Source of the DNA: Dolomedes plantarius
Taxonomy: Eukaryota > Arthropoda > Arachnida > Araneae > Dolomedidae
Direction: 5' to 3'
DNA length: 64,000 nucleotides
NCBI GenBank assembly: GCA_907164885.2
Contig: OU015498.1
Coordinates: 87,505,642 to 87,569,641, forward strand
Of this stretch, positions 53,398 through 64,000 are shown piece after piece. The position numbers and the translations under genes were made by a program. Numbering within the stretch: the first letter of the stretch is position 1; every line of letters starts with the position of its first letter. The notes below the pieces were generated by a model that did no database searches, was not told the DNA's origin, and saw only the letters and a list, made by a program, of their open reading frames with translations.

Positions 53398-54592
53398 CTA
53401 ATATAATGGATATTTCTGCCTCACACTTTCCCTCGTACTTTTATCTTTGCCTAAATGGAGGTAAAGGTTTTTACCACAATACATATATATATTTTTTTCT
53501 TCATTTATTTTTAGTTTCATCTTTCCCGCAGCTATTTCTAATGCTAGGAAAGCTTCCTTCAACGTGTTTGCAGATCTTGCAATTATGTCTATATCATCAG
53601 CATATGCTAAAATCTGTATAGACGTGTTAAAAATAGTTCCCCATGTATTTATACCAGCATCACTAATAACCCTTTCAAAGGCTATATTAAACAGGAAATA
53701 TACATGCAAGAGCCTTTTCCTGCCTAACACCATTAAAAATCTCAAAGGGCCTGGATAATTCTCCTTGAATACGTACCGCAGAGAAGGTACCTGTAAAGGT
53801 AAGCTTCAGAAGATTAATTAACATTTTTGGTACATCAAAGTCTGACAGAGCTCCTTTGTAACTCCGATCTATCTATACTGCCATGCTGCCCTAAAATATT
53901 TGAACAGGTGGTGTGTTTCTATTCCTTATTCCCTGCATTTCTCCAAAATTTGTCTCAACGTGAAAATTTGGTCAACTGTAGATTGTCCTTTTCGAAAACC
54001 ACACTGGTAATCCCCAAAGAGATTATTGACGATAGGCGGCAGACGGCTAAATATAATATTTGAAAACACTTTATAAGCGATGCAGAGAAGACTTATCCCA
54101 TAATCTGTAATTTTTACATTCCAAAAAATCTCCTTTTTTATGTATAGGACATAAAATACCAAGTTTCCATTCAGCAGATAAAGTCACTTTTTCCCATATT
54201 AACAGTATGGTTTCAAAATTTATTGCTGTTAGTTTGCCTCCAGCATATTATATCTAACCAGGTGGTGTTGCATCTGGGCCTGCTGCTCTGTTATTTTTCA
54301 GTATATCTATAACATATTAGACTTCACCAGTGTCTGGAGTGTCCGTCAAATCCCTTTCATCATATATTGCTCTGGAAGGGTCTTCAGTTGTATATATTGA
54401 TTGACTTGACACATCCAAATTAAGCAACTGATCAAAATATCCAACCCATCTTTCCAATATTTCATCTTTTTCATTAATAATTACACCATGTTTATCTTTA
54501 CAGAGGGCTATTCTTGGTTTAAAGACCCCACGACCTTCATTTACTGCCAGATAGAAAGCTCTGCTTTTGTTACTGGTCCTAAGACGTTCGAC

Positions 54593-54596
<4 letters not shown>
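53398..54596 (-). pseudogene. Degenerate LINE reverse transcriptase
   Basis: Three minus-strand frames in 5'-3' order give consecutive parts of a non-LTR reverse transcriptase. 54590-54317 is the linker with FKPRIALCKDKHGVIINEKD and ILERWVGYFDQLLN. 54162-53926 is the fingers (YGISLLCIAYKVFSNI, then GDYQCGFRKGQSTVDQIFTL). 53850-53398 has GELSRPFEIFNGVRQ and the palm with catalytic AYADD (ILAYADDIDIIARS). Frameshifts separate the parts and stops occur in between. The endonuclease domain is absent and a (TA)n array cuts the 5' end. The clade is uncertain (RTE- or jockey-like). Confidence 0.85.
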
Positions 54597-54643
<47 letters not shown>

Positions 54644-54655
54644 TATATATATATA
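54596..54655. repeat. (TA)n microsatellite at LINE 5' break
   Basis: TA run with one G interruption, directly at the point where LINE coding similarity stops. Confidence 0.96.
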
Positions 54656-54947
54656 CACACAAACCCTGAGTGGCCAATTTATTTTGACAGCCTGACATTA
54701 ATTGTGGGTGCTAGAAGAAATGGGGCGAGTATAAATGATAATTTATAATTAAAAAAGTCTCAAGCTGTATTGGACACTGGAGACAAAGCATGAATAAATT
54801 AGACTTAATTTTTAATTTGTTAACCATATACACTGTTAATCATTGGCTGGTCATTTAATAATATCTCATACATGGCTATAGTTCTTGAAACATTAGCTCG
54901 TACTGAGATCATTAGTATTTTAGATTTTTGCTTTTCTCTTCAGTTTC

Positions 54948-54951
<4 letters not shown>

Positions 54952-55022
<71 letters not shown>
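54952..55022. repeat. (TA)n microsatellite
   Basis: About 34 TA units with one C near the end. Confidence 0.96.
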
Positions 55023-55025
<3 letters not shown>

Positions 55026-55755
55026 GTGTTGAAAATGAGAGTTTAAAAACCTGTACGTTGAAGTTAGTCAATACACTACAGGTCTAAAGTATGCAAGAAA
55101 ATGTATAAACAAGGAAATGAAACTGAAAATTAAAAACCAGATCGGGTGAGAAGCGCACATCCAAAATCGATATCCAAAGATTCTCCATCAGTAGCGCTAT
55201 CAATACTAATAGACAAAGAGAAGTGTTTCTCATTAGTTTGAACTTAAAGATAAACAGATTAACCAAATGATCTTAAGAAGGCAAGCGCTTATCCCCAAAG
55301 CTAAGATCTTAGACAGCGATATCATGTGGGAGATAAATCTTTCAACAAATAGATAACTGTCAAGAACGCGCGTAATTAATTGTAAATAAAGTACAAAGAA
55401 CAACCTGTTGTGGTAACAGAATATAGGAAAAAGAAAGCATATCCAATAGCCAACATATGTACCTGATGCACGCAAGAGCATATATGATATATAAAGAATA
55501 AAAACGTAAAGAACGATACAAGAACAATTACTGTTTAGAGTGAGAAGCTCAGAAAGACATTAGAAAGTATGAAAACATGAAATAGATACTTTTAAAAAAT
55601 GTATGAGCTAATATTCAAAATTACAATAGTAGGTAATCTATTATTTAGCTAAGATTAAAAAAAGAAGTGTAATAATTTTTTTTCCAAGCGATAAAAAACT
55701 TACACAAAAAGCTCAGAAAACAAACCTTCTTGATACCCTCAATATAAATTAAGAG
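55023..55755. other. Unannotated stretch
   Basis: AT-rich, no gene or element boundary recognised. Confidence 0.6.
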
Positions 55756-55960
55756 TGGCAACTAGTTACAAACTTATTAATACAGTTCTTTATCGGGTCG
55801 AGGAGCATTAGGTGTGATTGTCTCTGTGGGCAATTAATTCACATATGCATTTGACAATTACATATAGAGATAATAACAGCCCATTGGCCCATACAGATAA
55901 TCATGCCTAATGCTCCTCTAATTGATGAAATATATTAATTTGTCCGAAACTAGTTGCCAG
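55756..55960. mobile_element. Fold-back inverted-repeat element (205 bp)
   Basis: The whole segment folds on itself. The outer arms TGGCAACTAGTT (left) and AACTAGTTGCCA (right) are perfect. The inner arms GAGGAGCATTAGG and CCTAATGCTCCTC are perfect and extend as an imperfect 31-bp pair (about 25 matches). No target duplication was identified. It could be a MITE or a hairpin-RNA precursor. Confidence 0.75.
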
Positions 55961-56234
55961 TTTAATTTTTAATGTGGATGTTGAGATGTGGAAAATGCAT
56001 AACAGAAATACACAATAAGTTTCATGTAAGGAATAATAATATCATTAATTTGTTTTATAGAAAACCACCGATTATGCGATTGACTCACTTATCTGTATAA
56101 TTATTCATATATAATACTTTGTGAGTAATGATATTCGAAAAGGATTTCCTCGCATAGCCAGGTCGTCATAACTGCACAACACAATCTCTGCATGTTGACA
56201 TATCCGTGGCTCGAGATCCAGGACTGGCAGACGG

Positions 56235-57159
56235 CAGTAGCGGATCAAGCACTTGGTGGGCCCCAAGCATAAAGTAGTTTTGAGGCTCCCTTGTTCTAAA
56301 TACTAATTAGTTCTATCAAATAAGTTTTTTACTTAATAAAGAAATACTGATCAATCAAAAGTTTCCTTAAAAGTAAATCTCTATTTTTAGACTTTTGCAG
56401 TATCAGATATGATCCCCATAACTCATTACTGTTTACAGTGGCATTTAAAATAAAATGCAAAATATAATATTAATCATTTATTAATAAAAAAAGAATAGAG
56501 AGCATTACATTGGGCATGTTATTTATTGCAGAAAATTCATTTAAATATATTAAAAAATTGAACACTGTTAGAATATTAGAACAAGTATGTAAAATGGGCA
56601 TTCCGTAAAAATTGAGAGAAAAATCACAAAAAAATAAAGCAATACAGTTGCAGCAAAAAATATGTTATTCTTTTTTAAAATATCTTCCTTCAGATGATAT
56701 ACAATGGTCCCATCATTCCGTCCACTCCTCAAAGTATTAAACAAAGAACATCAAAGAACCTAATAGAAAACTTCGGTCTAAATTTTTCCAGTCGTTGAAC
56801 CCTGTTGAAAATTTTGTTTGGGGTTTCGAAAACAATCTGCTCACATTACGATAAATAGTAAGTACGGAAATGTGAAAATAAATTAAATAACATTTATTAC
56901 TCAAAGTATTTTCTCACGATCGAAAAGGATATTTTATTGGTCAGTTATTAAGTAGTACAAACTTTTACTACGTTTGTTTCCTGTTCGACGAATGGCAAAT
57001 TATCTAGATGAAGATGGTATCTGGGCCTATAATTCGCAGAATTTATCTCTTTATGAAGCTGAGCAGCTTCATAAAGAGTTAGCACTAACCCTTGGAGGCT
57101 CCTCACAATTGAAGGCCCCAAGCCCACGCTTCTTGAGCCTGTGCGATGATCCGCCACTG
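56235..57159. mobile_element. hAT-like non-autonomous element (about 925 bp)
   Basis: The ends CAGTAGCGGATC and GATCCGCCACTG form a hAT-class inverted repeat. Beyond it, GGGCCCCAAGC and GCCCCAAGCCC, and GAGGCTCC and GGAGGCTCC, recur near both ends. The flanking octamers (GCAGACGG, ACTGCATT) do not match, so the target duplication is lost or the boundary is slightly off. No transposase. Confidence 0.6.
57047..57078. repeat. 15-bp palindrome inside the hAT-like element
   Basis: CTCTTTATGAAGCTG is followed after AG by its exact inverse. Confidence 0.9.
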
Positions 57160-57288
57160 ACTGCATTGATATTTTATTTTTAAAACATAGTTTATTGATT
57201 TGAATAAACTATTATGTCAGTCAGAATGCAATAGAAACTTATGCAAGATATGAATGATGCTGCAGTCTTTTCGGCGTTGCTCCTACAC

Positions 57289-58287
57289 ATTTCAAATCCC
57301 TAAATTTCGCTAGAGATAATCTTTTTTTCAAAAGCATGAGGGAGCATCAAAATATTCTGTTAGGAAAAGGAACTCTAAAAGGGCTACATAATCTTAAGTT
57401 TATAAGACTTAGTTTATCTGTATTACTTTCTGACATTCACGCTATCGTTTTAGACTGACATAGTACTTGTTACCTAACAGCCAATGACGTTACGGCAACT
57501 TTTGACGTCATACATCTGAGTAATGGGGGTTTTCCATTTGTTTTCCCCATGGTTTATTGTTTTCCCTTTCCAGTGTATTTATGCAAATATATGTTAATTT
57601 GATCTTTATTTCTTGTATAAATACCGCTCAAGTTAGAGCCACTGTGCCCAGGCACACACAGTCGAACTCACGAGCTAGTGAGATTCGTGTGTTAAAAGTC
57701 TCTGAGTGAGATCATTTTGTTAGTACCGCTGTTCTGAGTTTATAGATTTTGACAATCATAGAGTGAGTTTGTTGAAAGTTAGCTTCATTTCAAATCCCTA
57801 AATTTCGCTAGAGATAATCTTTTTTTCAAAAGCATGAGGGAGCATCAAAATATTCTGTTAGGAAAAGGAACTCTAAAAGGGCTACATAATCTTAAGTTTA
57901 TAAGACTTAGTTTATCTGTATTACTTTCTGACATTCACGCTATCGTTTTAGACTGACATAGTACTTGTTACCTAACAGCCAATGACGTTACGGCAACTTT
58001 TGACGTCATACATCTGAGTAATGGGGGTTTTCCATTTGTTTTCCCCATGGTTTATTGTTTTCCCTTTCCAGTGTATTTTATGCAAATATATGTTAATTTG
58101 ATCTTTATTTCTTGTATAAATACCGCTCAAGTTAGAGCCACTGTGCCCAGGCACACACAGTCGAACTCACGAGCTAGTGAGATTCGTGTGTTAAAAGTCT
58201 CTGAGTGAGATCATTTTGTTAGTACCGCTGTTCTGAGTTTATAGATTTTGACAATCATAGAGTGAGTTTGTTGAAAGTTAGCTTCTT
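57289..58287. repeat. 499-bp tandem duplication (2 copies), each with TATA box
   Basis: 57289-57787 and 57788-58287 are identical by eye except for one extra T in the second (GTGTATTTTATGC versus GTGTATTTATGC). Each copy contains TGTTACCTAACAGCC, two TGACGT-type sites around TGACGTTACGGC and TTTTGACGTCATAC, an octamer-like ATGCAAAT, and TATAAATA (57616-57623 and 58115-58122) followed by GC-richer sequence. Only the second copy continues into an AATAAA (near 58330). That layout resembles the U3-R part of an LTR whose 5' half was duplicated. Confidence 0.92.
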
Positions 58288-58409
58288 AATTGTTTTTTTT
58301 TTAATATTTTAACGTTTATTAAGTTTCTAAAATAAACTTTGTGATTTTAGCCAAATTCTTGTTTATTCATAAACCCACACCATGCTAGACAACTGCACAC
58401 TCTGCTACA
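57966..58409 (+). mobile_element. Possible solo LTR
   Basis: From TGTTACCTAACAGCC to CTGCTACA the second repeat copy and its downstream part show TATA box, GC-richer leader, AATAAA and a T-rich tract in the order of an LTR. The TG..CA ends are plausible. No flanking duplication, primer site or coding region is found, so the call is tentative. Confidence 0.35.
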
Positions 58410-58790
58410 TTGCCACTCTCCGTGACATATTCATAACTTGCAGGTTTTTGTTATTAATTTACAATTACCACATACAGATGGTCCATCGTATAGAACTAGT
58501 ATTTGGTAGCATTGTCACTTTATTAAGGGCGAATCATTCTCACTTAAAATTTCTGAATTATAAAGAAGCAAGATATTGTTCGGGACCAATGTTTTATGGC
58601 ATTAAATGACTACAAGAATCTTCTTAAAGTCCCGGATTTGCCCTTATGAAAATGAAAAGTTTAGGTAAAATCAATTGGTCAATTTAATTTTCTGACATTC
58701 CCTCAGAACAGTTTTTAAAATATGAAAATATCTCAATCACACTTTCTTCGTAGACTTTAAAAGTGCAAGCAAGTTCATTGCTAAGGTATA

Positions 58791-60091
58791 CAGAAGGTCG
58801 TTCACACTTTATGGAAACGTTTTTGATAGTTAAGTTTCATGTATGAATGCCGAATTTTTTGCTGTGACTTGCTTCTATCTGATAGCCATGGTTCTTGAAA
58901 ATAGCTCTAGCTCGAATTTACCATGAAAGTAAGCTTTTACTTAATACTGTCATATGAATTTTACCCCATTGCTCTTGGACCGTTTTCCAAAGTCCGTTCA
59001 GTGTTCTTGGATGCCGTTTTCCTAAGGCTCACTTTAATAAATCGAAAGCGTAAAAGTCCATTGGAGAAGTGTCAGGTGATTTTACAGGTATTTCATTAAA
59101 TGGGATACACTTTATTCCTGTTTCTGATTCTTTCTTTGCTAAATAAGCGGAAGCTGATTTAAGGGTGTGACTAGAGGCTTTGCGCATATGAAGCTAAACT
59201 TTATCAATGTCCTTTCCATATAATACTGGAATTTTTTCTTCAAAAATTGGTTCTAAAATATTCTGCTGATAATAGTGAATTAATTTTGGCTTTACTCGAG
59301 ACCGTTTTGATTTTTAATTTGCCGTTGTAATAAAATCCTGTAACTATCATGAATCCCTTTGGGAACGTTCCTATACACCGACGAAGCCATTTCGTACGGT
59401 CATTCCTGTCATTTGAGCAACAGAAAATTGATCTTTTTTCTTTACAGTCACTTAAATACACCCATGCCTCATCGAGTGTTACCACAAATTTCCATTTTTC
59501 AGCAGTTAAGTGTTTTTCATATAATTTTCTACAATTTGTTTTTATTTCAGCAATATGATTTGGCAAAGGCAGATGAACTTAAGTTTAAACATCTTTTTTA
59601 ACTTCCAATCTTTATGAATAATTTCACTTACAGTGCCAGAAGACATTCCTAGTTTCGATGCAATGGATCTTTGAGTCGGCGGATTTTCTTTTAGGATCAG
59701 AGACTTCAATTTCTTGATATTTACCTGCGTTCGAACAGTCTAAGGATGAGGTTTCGCGGTCATGTATTCATTTTTACTTTTATTTAGACATTTTTTTCCT
59801 TTCAAATTTAATACATTATAAATACCTTTTTTTGAAATGCCACAACCACTACTTTTGCACTGCTTTATAATTTGTTGATACGAATATTTCTCCTCGGAAA
59901 GTGCAGTTACGTAACCTTCGAGCCATCTATCAATTTTAGGATCCGTTTTCTTTAAAATCTTTTATTTTACATTCCAATGAAAACAAAACAGTAATAGATG
60001 ATAATTCTGAAGTTACCAAATTTTTATCTCAAAATGCAAACATCAAAATTAAATTTCAAAATCGTTTCCATAAAGTGCGAACGACCATCTG
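58791..60091 (-). mobile_element. Degenerate DD41D Tc1/mariner-class element
   Basis: 1301-bp element bounded by the inverted repeats CAGAAGGTCGTTCACACTTT and CAGATGGTCGTTCGCACTTT (both continue ATGGAAACG), flanked by TA (58789-58790, 60092-60093). The length nearly equals the 1296-bp intact element at 5553, and the TIRs have the same CAG..GCACWTT layout but a different sequence. It is therefore a related but distinct subfamily. Confidence 0.88.
58836..59965 (-). pseudogene. Dead DD41D transposase related to the one at 5640
   Basis: The minus strand reads WLEGYVTALSEEKYSY, then KENPPTQRSIASKLGMSSGT, then MPNHIAEIKTNCRKLYEKHL and FVVTLDEAWVYLSDC, colinear with the intact transposase. The second catalytic aspartate has become Arg (LHMRKASSHT against LHQDKASSHT). 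The third is kept in SPDTSPMDFYAF, at the same 41-residue spacing. In-frame stops interrupt it at several points and the frame shifts near KINS and after KLKK. No functional product is expected. Confidence 0.88.
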
Positions 60092-60093
60092 TA

Positions 60094-62439
60094 GAGGCAC
60101 ACAAAAACAATTTCAAACAAACATTTGTTTGAAGCTGCAACGATCAAGCTCTGACTTTTTGTCAATAATAATTTCAAATAAGAGTTTTATTAATTAGAAA
60201 ATATAGAGAAAACAGAAAGTAGATTTCAAATTAGAAAGTTAATTAACAAAAAATCAGAAATACCTCTAGCACAGTAAATTATCGATTCTTTTGTTATATT
60301 CTAGGATTTTCACTTTTCCAACAAGTTAGAAATGAATATGACAACTGAGGTAACTGAGTACAATGTTTCGTATCAGACGTCATTTAATAAAAGTTGTATA
60401 TAGTAGATCATTTTCATCAAAGTAAAAGTAAAAGTTAATCATTAAGGTCACCTATTTTTTGTCTGATACTTTTCTTGAATAACTTCAGTCTGCTTAAGTT
60501 GCGTTATGAATTCAATACACGTATTAAATCCATTTTCTTAATTATACTTAGCCGTAATTATATTATGTGCAAAGATAATTTAACTACCGCATATCTGATT
60601 CTATGATGATTAATCCCGTTGATATCGATTATACAAAATGACTCTCAATCATCAAACACCTGAAAGTAATAATTCTTCGAAATGGGATGATTCAACACGC
60701 GTTCTAGAGAGTACTTACTTAATGCGTCTCATACGCAGTTAGGTTGCCTTTTCTAATTTAGTGTGGGAAAGAATTGTAGTCGTAGTATGAACTGATGACC
60801 AAGAGCGTTTAGAAAATAAATTATGCTCTTATTAAGGCAAGAACTTAAATCTTTTTTCACATGAATGCCTCTCTTGTGACGCATACGCAGTATTAACGTC
60901 CTTTTTGTTTCTATTCGAATAAAAAAAAATGTTATACCGATTTTTTTTAAACTTGAGTTCTAGTGTGAAATTTTTTGTTCATAAATAGAAGTCTGGCCTT
61001 GCGATAGGATGTTTTGAACAAATTCAAATCTTTAAAATATTTTCATAACTCGAACAAATTATTTCATCCATACTTAAACGCTTTATTTCCCACCAACAGC
61101 TAAGTAAGAATTCTACTAACATATTTCAGTAGTTTCAAAAAATATTTTGTTTCCGAACTTTTTTTAAGTCACACCGAAGCCGATGTGACTTAATTTTTTA
61201 TAATGGTGATTATGTATATTTTACCATTATTAGGGAACTAATCAAAATACTAATTTATTTTGACAAGTGGATTATTTTAAATTCTTTTATAAAATAAAAG
61301 GCCTCCAACATTGTATTTATAGAACATATTGTTTACCTTAAAGGAGGAAAATAATAGATGTTCATTTCTATTCTACCCTGTCGATAAACAAATTGACCTA
61401 TAAATATTTTCTCTGAACTCGTATGTATAGACATTGTATAAAGATGCTTCTCAGCTTTCTACAGATAGTCTTTAGAGTTTATCTACCAAGACACATTTTC
61501 CGTAATGTGGAGTTTTCTAAAATTCTTCCAGAATTAATGAAATGACATAAAATAGATTTTGAGGCAAAGGGCGAACCTTTCTCTAACACATTCTGTTTAA
61601 TAGTTCCTAAAATGGTATCATTTCGCCTCCAGCATACTGGGAAGATCCTAAAATCAAAGAACACGATAAGTTAAACAACGTGTGAATAGATTTCGATGAA
61701 ATGGTCTGGGGTATAAGATGATGCTGCCTCATGGTAACTGAGAGTGAATATAAACCTTTGGGGTAACAAAATGTTAATTTTGGTGTTCTAAACTAAATCT
61801 TAATAACATTGTAAGGTTCTTCAAGTGTCTCCTGTTTTTAACGGGAGAAGACTATCAGTCTTACAGATCATATTAAAACGTTTTCAGACGTTAGCTGAGT
61901 GGTAATATATCATACACACGCACTTACACACACAGACATACATGCCTCAGCTAAAATTATCGATCTTAACATCATAATAAACTATCATAACCAAAACATT
62001 TCAACAATCTTACCAATATAGCCCGATAATTAAAACATTGTTCATAAGTTATGAAATAAATATAATTTCAGTATTGCTCAGAATATTTCAATCCATCGTT
62101 AATTAGAAAATTTTGGCCTGTTACTTTTAAAAGTAACTTCTCTATAGGCACAAAAACGCTATTTTGTGTTGTCAATAAAATAGCCTTTTGATGTCAACAT
62201 CTTCCTTTGATTTGCCATCTTTTAAAACTATTCAAACATTTTTATCCCCAATTTAGAACCCCGCAACAAAATAAAAGCTGTTTTCTATTTTCCTGTAAAG
62301 ATATTGTTGCCAGCTAAATATTCCTCTTTAAGCGAACTGATGTCAGCAGTGAACTTTGATATGAACCCATTGTAGAGTATTGCATTTCAACCTCTCCGTT
62401 AACAAAAGAAATTCTTCTATCTCGGCCTGAGACCCATCA
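60094..62439. other. Unannotated stretch
   Basis: About 2.3 kb of AT-rich DNA. A small hairpin AAGTCACA / TGTGACTT lies at 61167-61192. No gene or element ends recognised. Confidence 0.55.
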
Positions 62440-63460
62440 AAAGATTTCCGACGACTTAGGTGGCAATATGCTGACGGCAATTTTCCTTTTGTTCATCCGA
62501 TAGACTTGTTCCACAGAACCATTAGGGGACATAGGTCATTTCTCTTGATTTAGTCATCGCCACCGGGTGACACCGCTGATGTTAGTTATAAATGACCGGA
62601 GACCCCAGGTGCTTTCATTCATGAACTATCAATTGTTAAGCAGCATCCTGGAGGCGTCGCGTGCCTAAACAAAAGGACTCGTGCCTTTCGCATTTTACCG
62701 AAGCGGCCCTTTGAGACTCTTTGAAGTGGCTTGGAGGACAAACTAAAAAGGCGGCCGCTTTAGACCCGGGGAAAATATTTCATTATCGCCCCAGGAAACC
62801 CATTTCCGTTGCTCACTTGTTCTAGATCGTTCGACTTTCTGGAGAGTGATGCAATATCCGGTGGAGGTTCTTCTATAAAAAGAGAATGGACCCCTCAGTC
62901 GTGGCTTGCGTCTTTTAGTTCCTGACACGTAGCGGATCCAGTTTTAAGAGCAGCCGGGTTTGCCGCCCTTACAGGTTCAGAGTCCCTTGTGACTGTTTGC
63001 AGCGACGATTTAGTTCCTGCAGGAGTAAACATACTCCACTAATTTGTCGGAGACCAGCCTTCGTGGAAGGAGCCTTTGCTACCTTATTTTCCAGTGAGGA
63101 GTCCTTTCTCCTTAATTTAATATTTTCATCGCTACCGGGTGCGTGCAGTGATCACCGCCGTTGATATTATTGGGGAGCCCTTTCCCGTCAGGAGAAGTGC
63201 CGTTTCTTCATCATTGAAGCAGAGCCAGTTCTGCTAGCCTAGCGGACTTCTGTGTTCTTACTCCGCCCCACGCCGATTAAATCGAGTGTGATTACCTAAG
63301 TTACGAAGTTCATCTTACATCTGTGCAGTGTACATATCTCATCATCATCAATTTGATTAATAATTTGCATTTGTTTTGTTTATGAAATGAGTGATGTATA
63401 CCTGGTGTGTTTAAATCATCTTCTGGTTGACACTACGAACCTCAGTTCGCTACACCATCT
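62440..63460 (+). promoter_or_regulatory. GC-richer promoter-like or LTR-like block
   Basis: About 1 kb with visibly higher GC than its surroundings. It contains TATAAAA (62874-62880), a TCAGTC initiator-like site (62895-62900, close for a TATA) and two CGCYACCGGGTG boxes (near 62558 and 63131). It ends ..TTCGCTACA near 63457, similar to the ..CTGCTACA end at 58409. It could be a solo LTR or a host promoter for a gene beyond the right edge. Confidence 0.3.
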
Positions 63461-63863
63461 GCCATTTAAATCAGATATACTTTTACTTAAAACGGAAGGA
63501 ATACTACCTAGTATATCTCGCTAATCCGTGGACCAACGTTAAAGATATGTAATTTTACTTAGTTTTTACTTAAGTCAGACTCACTGTATTTAGACTTCAG
63601 TTAGTTAAATATAACACGCATCACATAAGAATGTCATTACTGAAAGTAATAAAAATGTGTTTTGACCCTGCACGTTAATTGAGTAAGCCGAAGAGTTAAA
63701 AGACGTCGGAGCTTTTAGGTGAAAAAATAAATATCCCACGACTTAAAATATTATTATGATAGATAATGGACTGATGTGAAAAAATAGTCATTATTAATGC
63801 TGTGTTTTACATCAAGTAATACAAAAGGAAAGGAAAATCGTGATGACTAACAATTTAAGATAC

Positions 63864-64000
63864 GGGCTTGTGGCGTCCCTCTGGTACAGCGCGCTAGTTT
63901 TCGGTGCTGAGGGTGTTCGGATCAAATCCCAGCGTCGCACCATGAACGTTTGTGTAGTCCCTTCATGGGGGTAATGCTGTCCGCCTATATGGTTACCCCC
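63864..64000 (+). repeat. tRNA-derived SINE, runs off right edge
   Basis: A-box region TGGCGTCCCTCTGG (63871-63884) and B-box CGGATCAAATCCC (63918-63930) open a SINE body beginning AGCGTCGCACCATGAACG. Its head resembles the SINE at 37775-38102 (GCGCG...CGGTGCT...GGATC.AATCCC). Confidence 0.6.

Noticed and set aside
54317..54748. ORFs beginning or centred on Ile-Tyr runs
   Set aside because: The Ile-Tyr part is the TA array. Only the minus-strand segment below 54590 is LINE-derived.
58382..58609. 75-codon ORF after the tandem duplication
   Set aside because: Starts within the possible LTR end and has no recognised domain.
62743..62928. 61-codon basic ORF on the minus strand
   Set aside because: Lies in the GC-rich block with the TATA box on the other strand and has no known similarity.

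Overview
The window looks like AT-rich, repeat-dense nuclear DNA from an arthropod. The mix of Tc1/mariner, hAT, pogo-like and TTAA-flanked DNA elements, tRNA-derived SINEs and a Gypsy-type gag-pol suggests a chelicerate, perhaps a spider; the species is inference. No bacterial, rRNA or CRISPR feature is present.

The one clear host gene lies on the minus strand between 35018 and 17056. It is an 11-exon gene for a class-III PLP-dependent phospho-lyase of the ETNPPL/PHYKPL (AGXT2-like) family. All 11 exons can be read from the sequence with consensus splice sites, consistent phases and a 472-residue product. A TATA box lies about 80 bp upstream of the ATG. Its introns hold a pogo/Tigger-like element, a TTAA-flanked MITE and a SINE.

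Region by region: 1-3130 is the 5' part of a minus-strand Gypsy-like LTR retrotransposon (LTR, primer-site-like sequence, gag, zinc knuckle, protease) that runs off the left edge. 3130-3961 and 7760-9360 are two copies of one dispersed repeat with (TA)n arrays; the second is split by a 767-bp pogo-like element. 5553-6848 is a complete 1.3-kb Tc1/mariner-class element with an intact DD41D transposase. 10214-11735 is a DD34E Tc1 element with 222-bp inverted repeats and a nonsense codon. 12082-13195 is an unclassified TIR element studded with GGCCCATTA-like motifs. 13196-17055 is unannotated sequence and the gene's 3' flank, which holds a roughly 100-bp repeat. 35100-53380 is gene-poor, with SINEs, hAT-like elements (one with a perfect 8-bp target duplication), MITEs and hairpins. 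53398-54596 is a broken LINE reverse transcriptase. 55756-55960 is a fold-back element. 56235-57159 is a hAT-like element. 57289-58287 is a near-perfect 499-bp tandem duplication carrying TATA boxes. 58791-60091 is a dead relative of the DD41D element. 62440-63460 is a GC-richer, promoter- or LTR-like block, and a SINE runs off the right edge.

I found no cooperating gene cluster and no clearly new biological system. The most interesting items are the intact DD41D element with its degenerate relative, the GGCCCATTA element, the 499-bp tandem TATA-bearing duplication and the fold-back structures.
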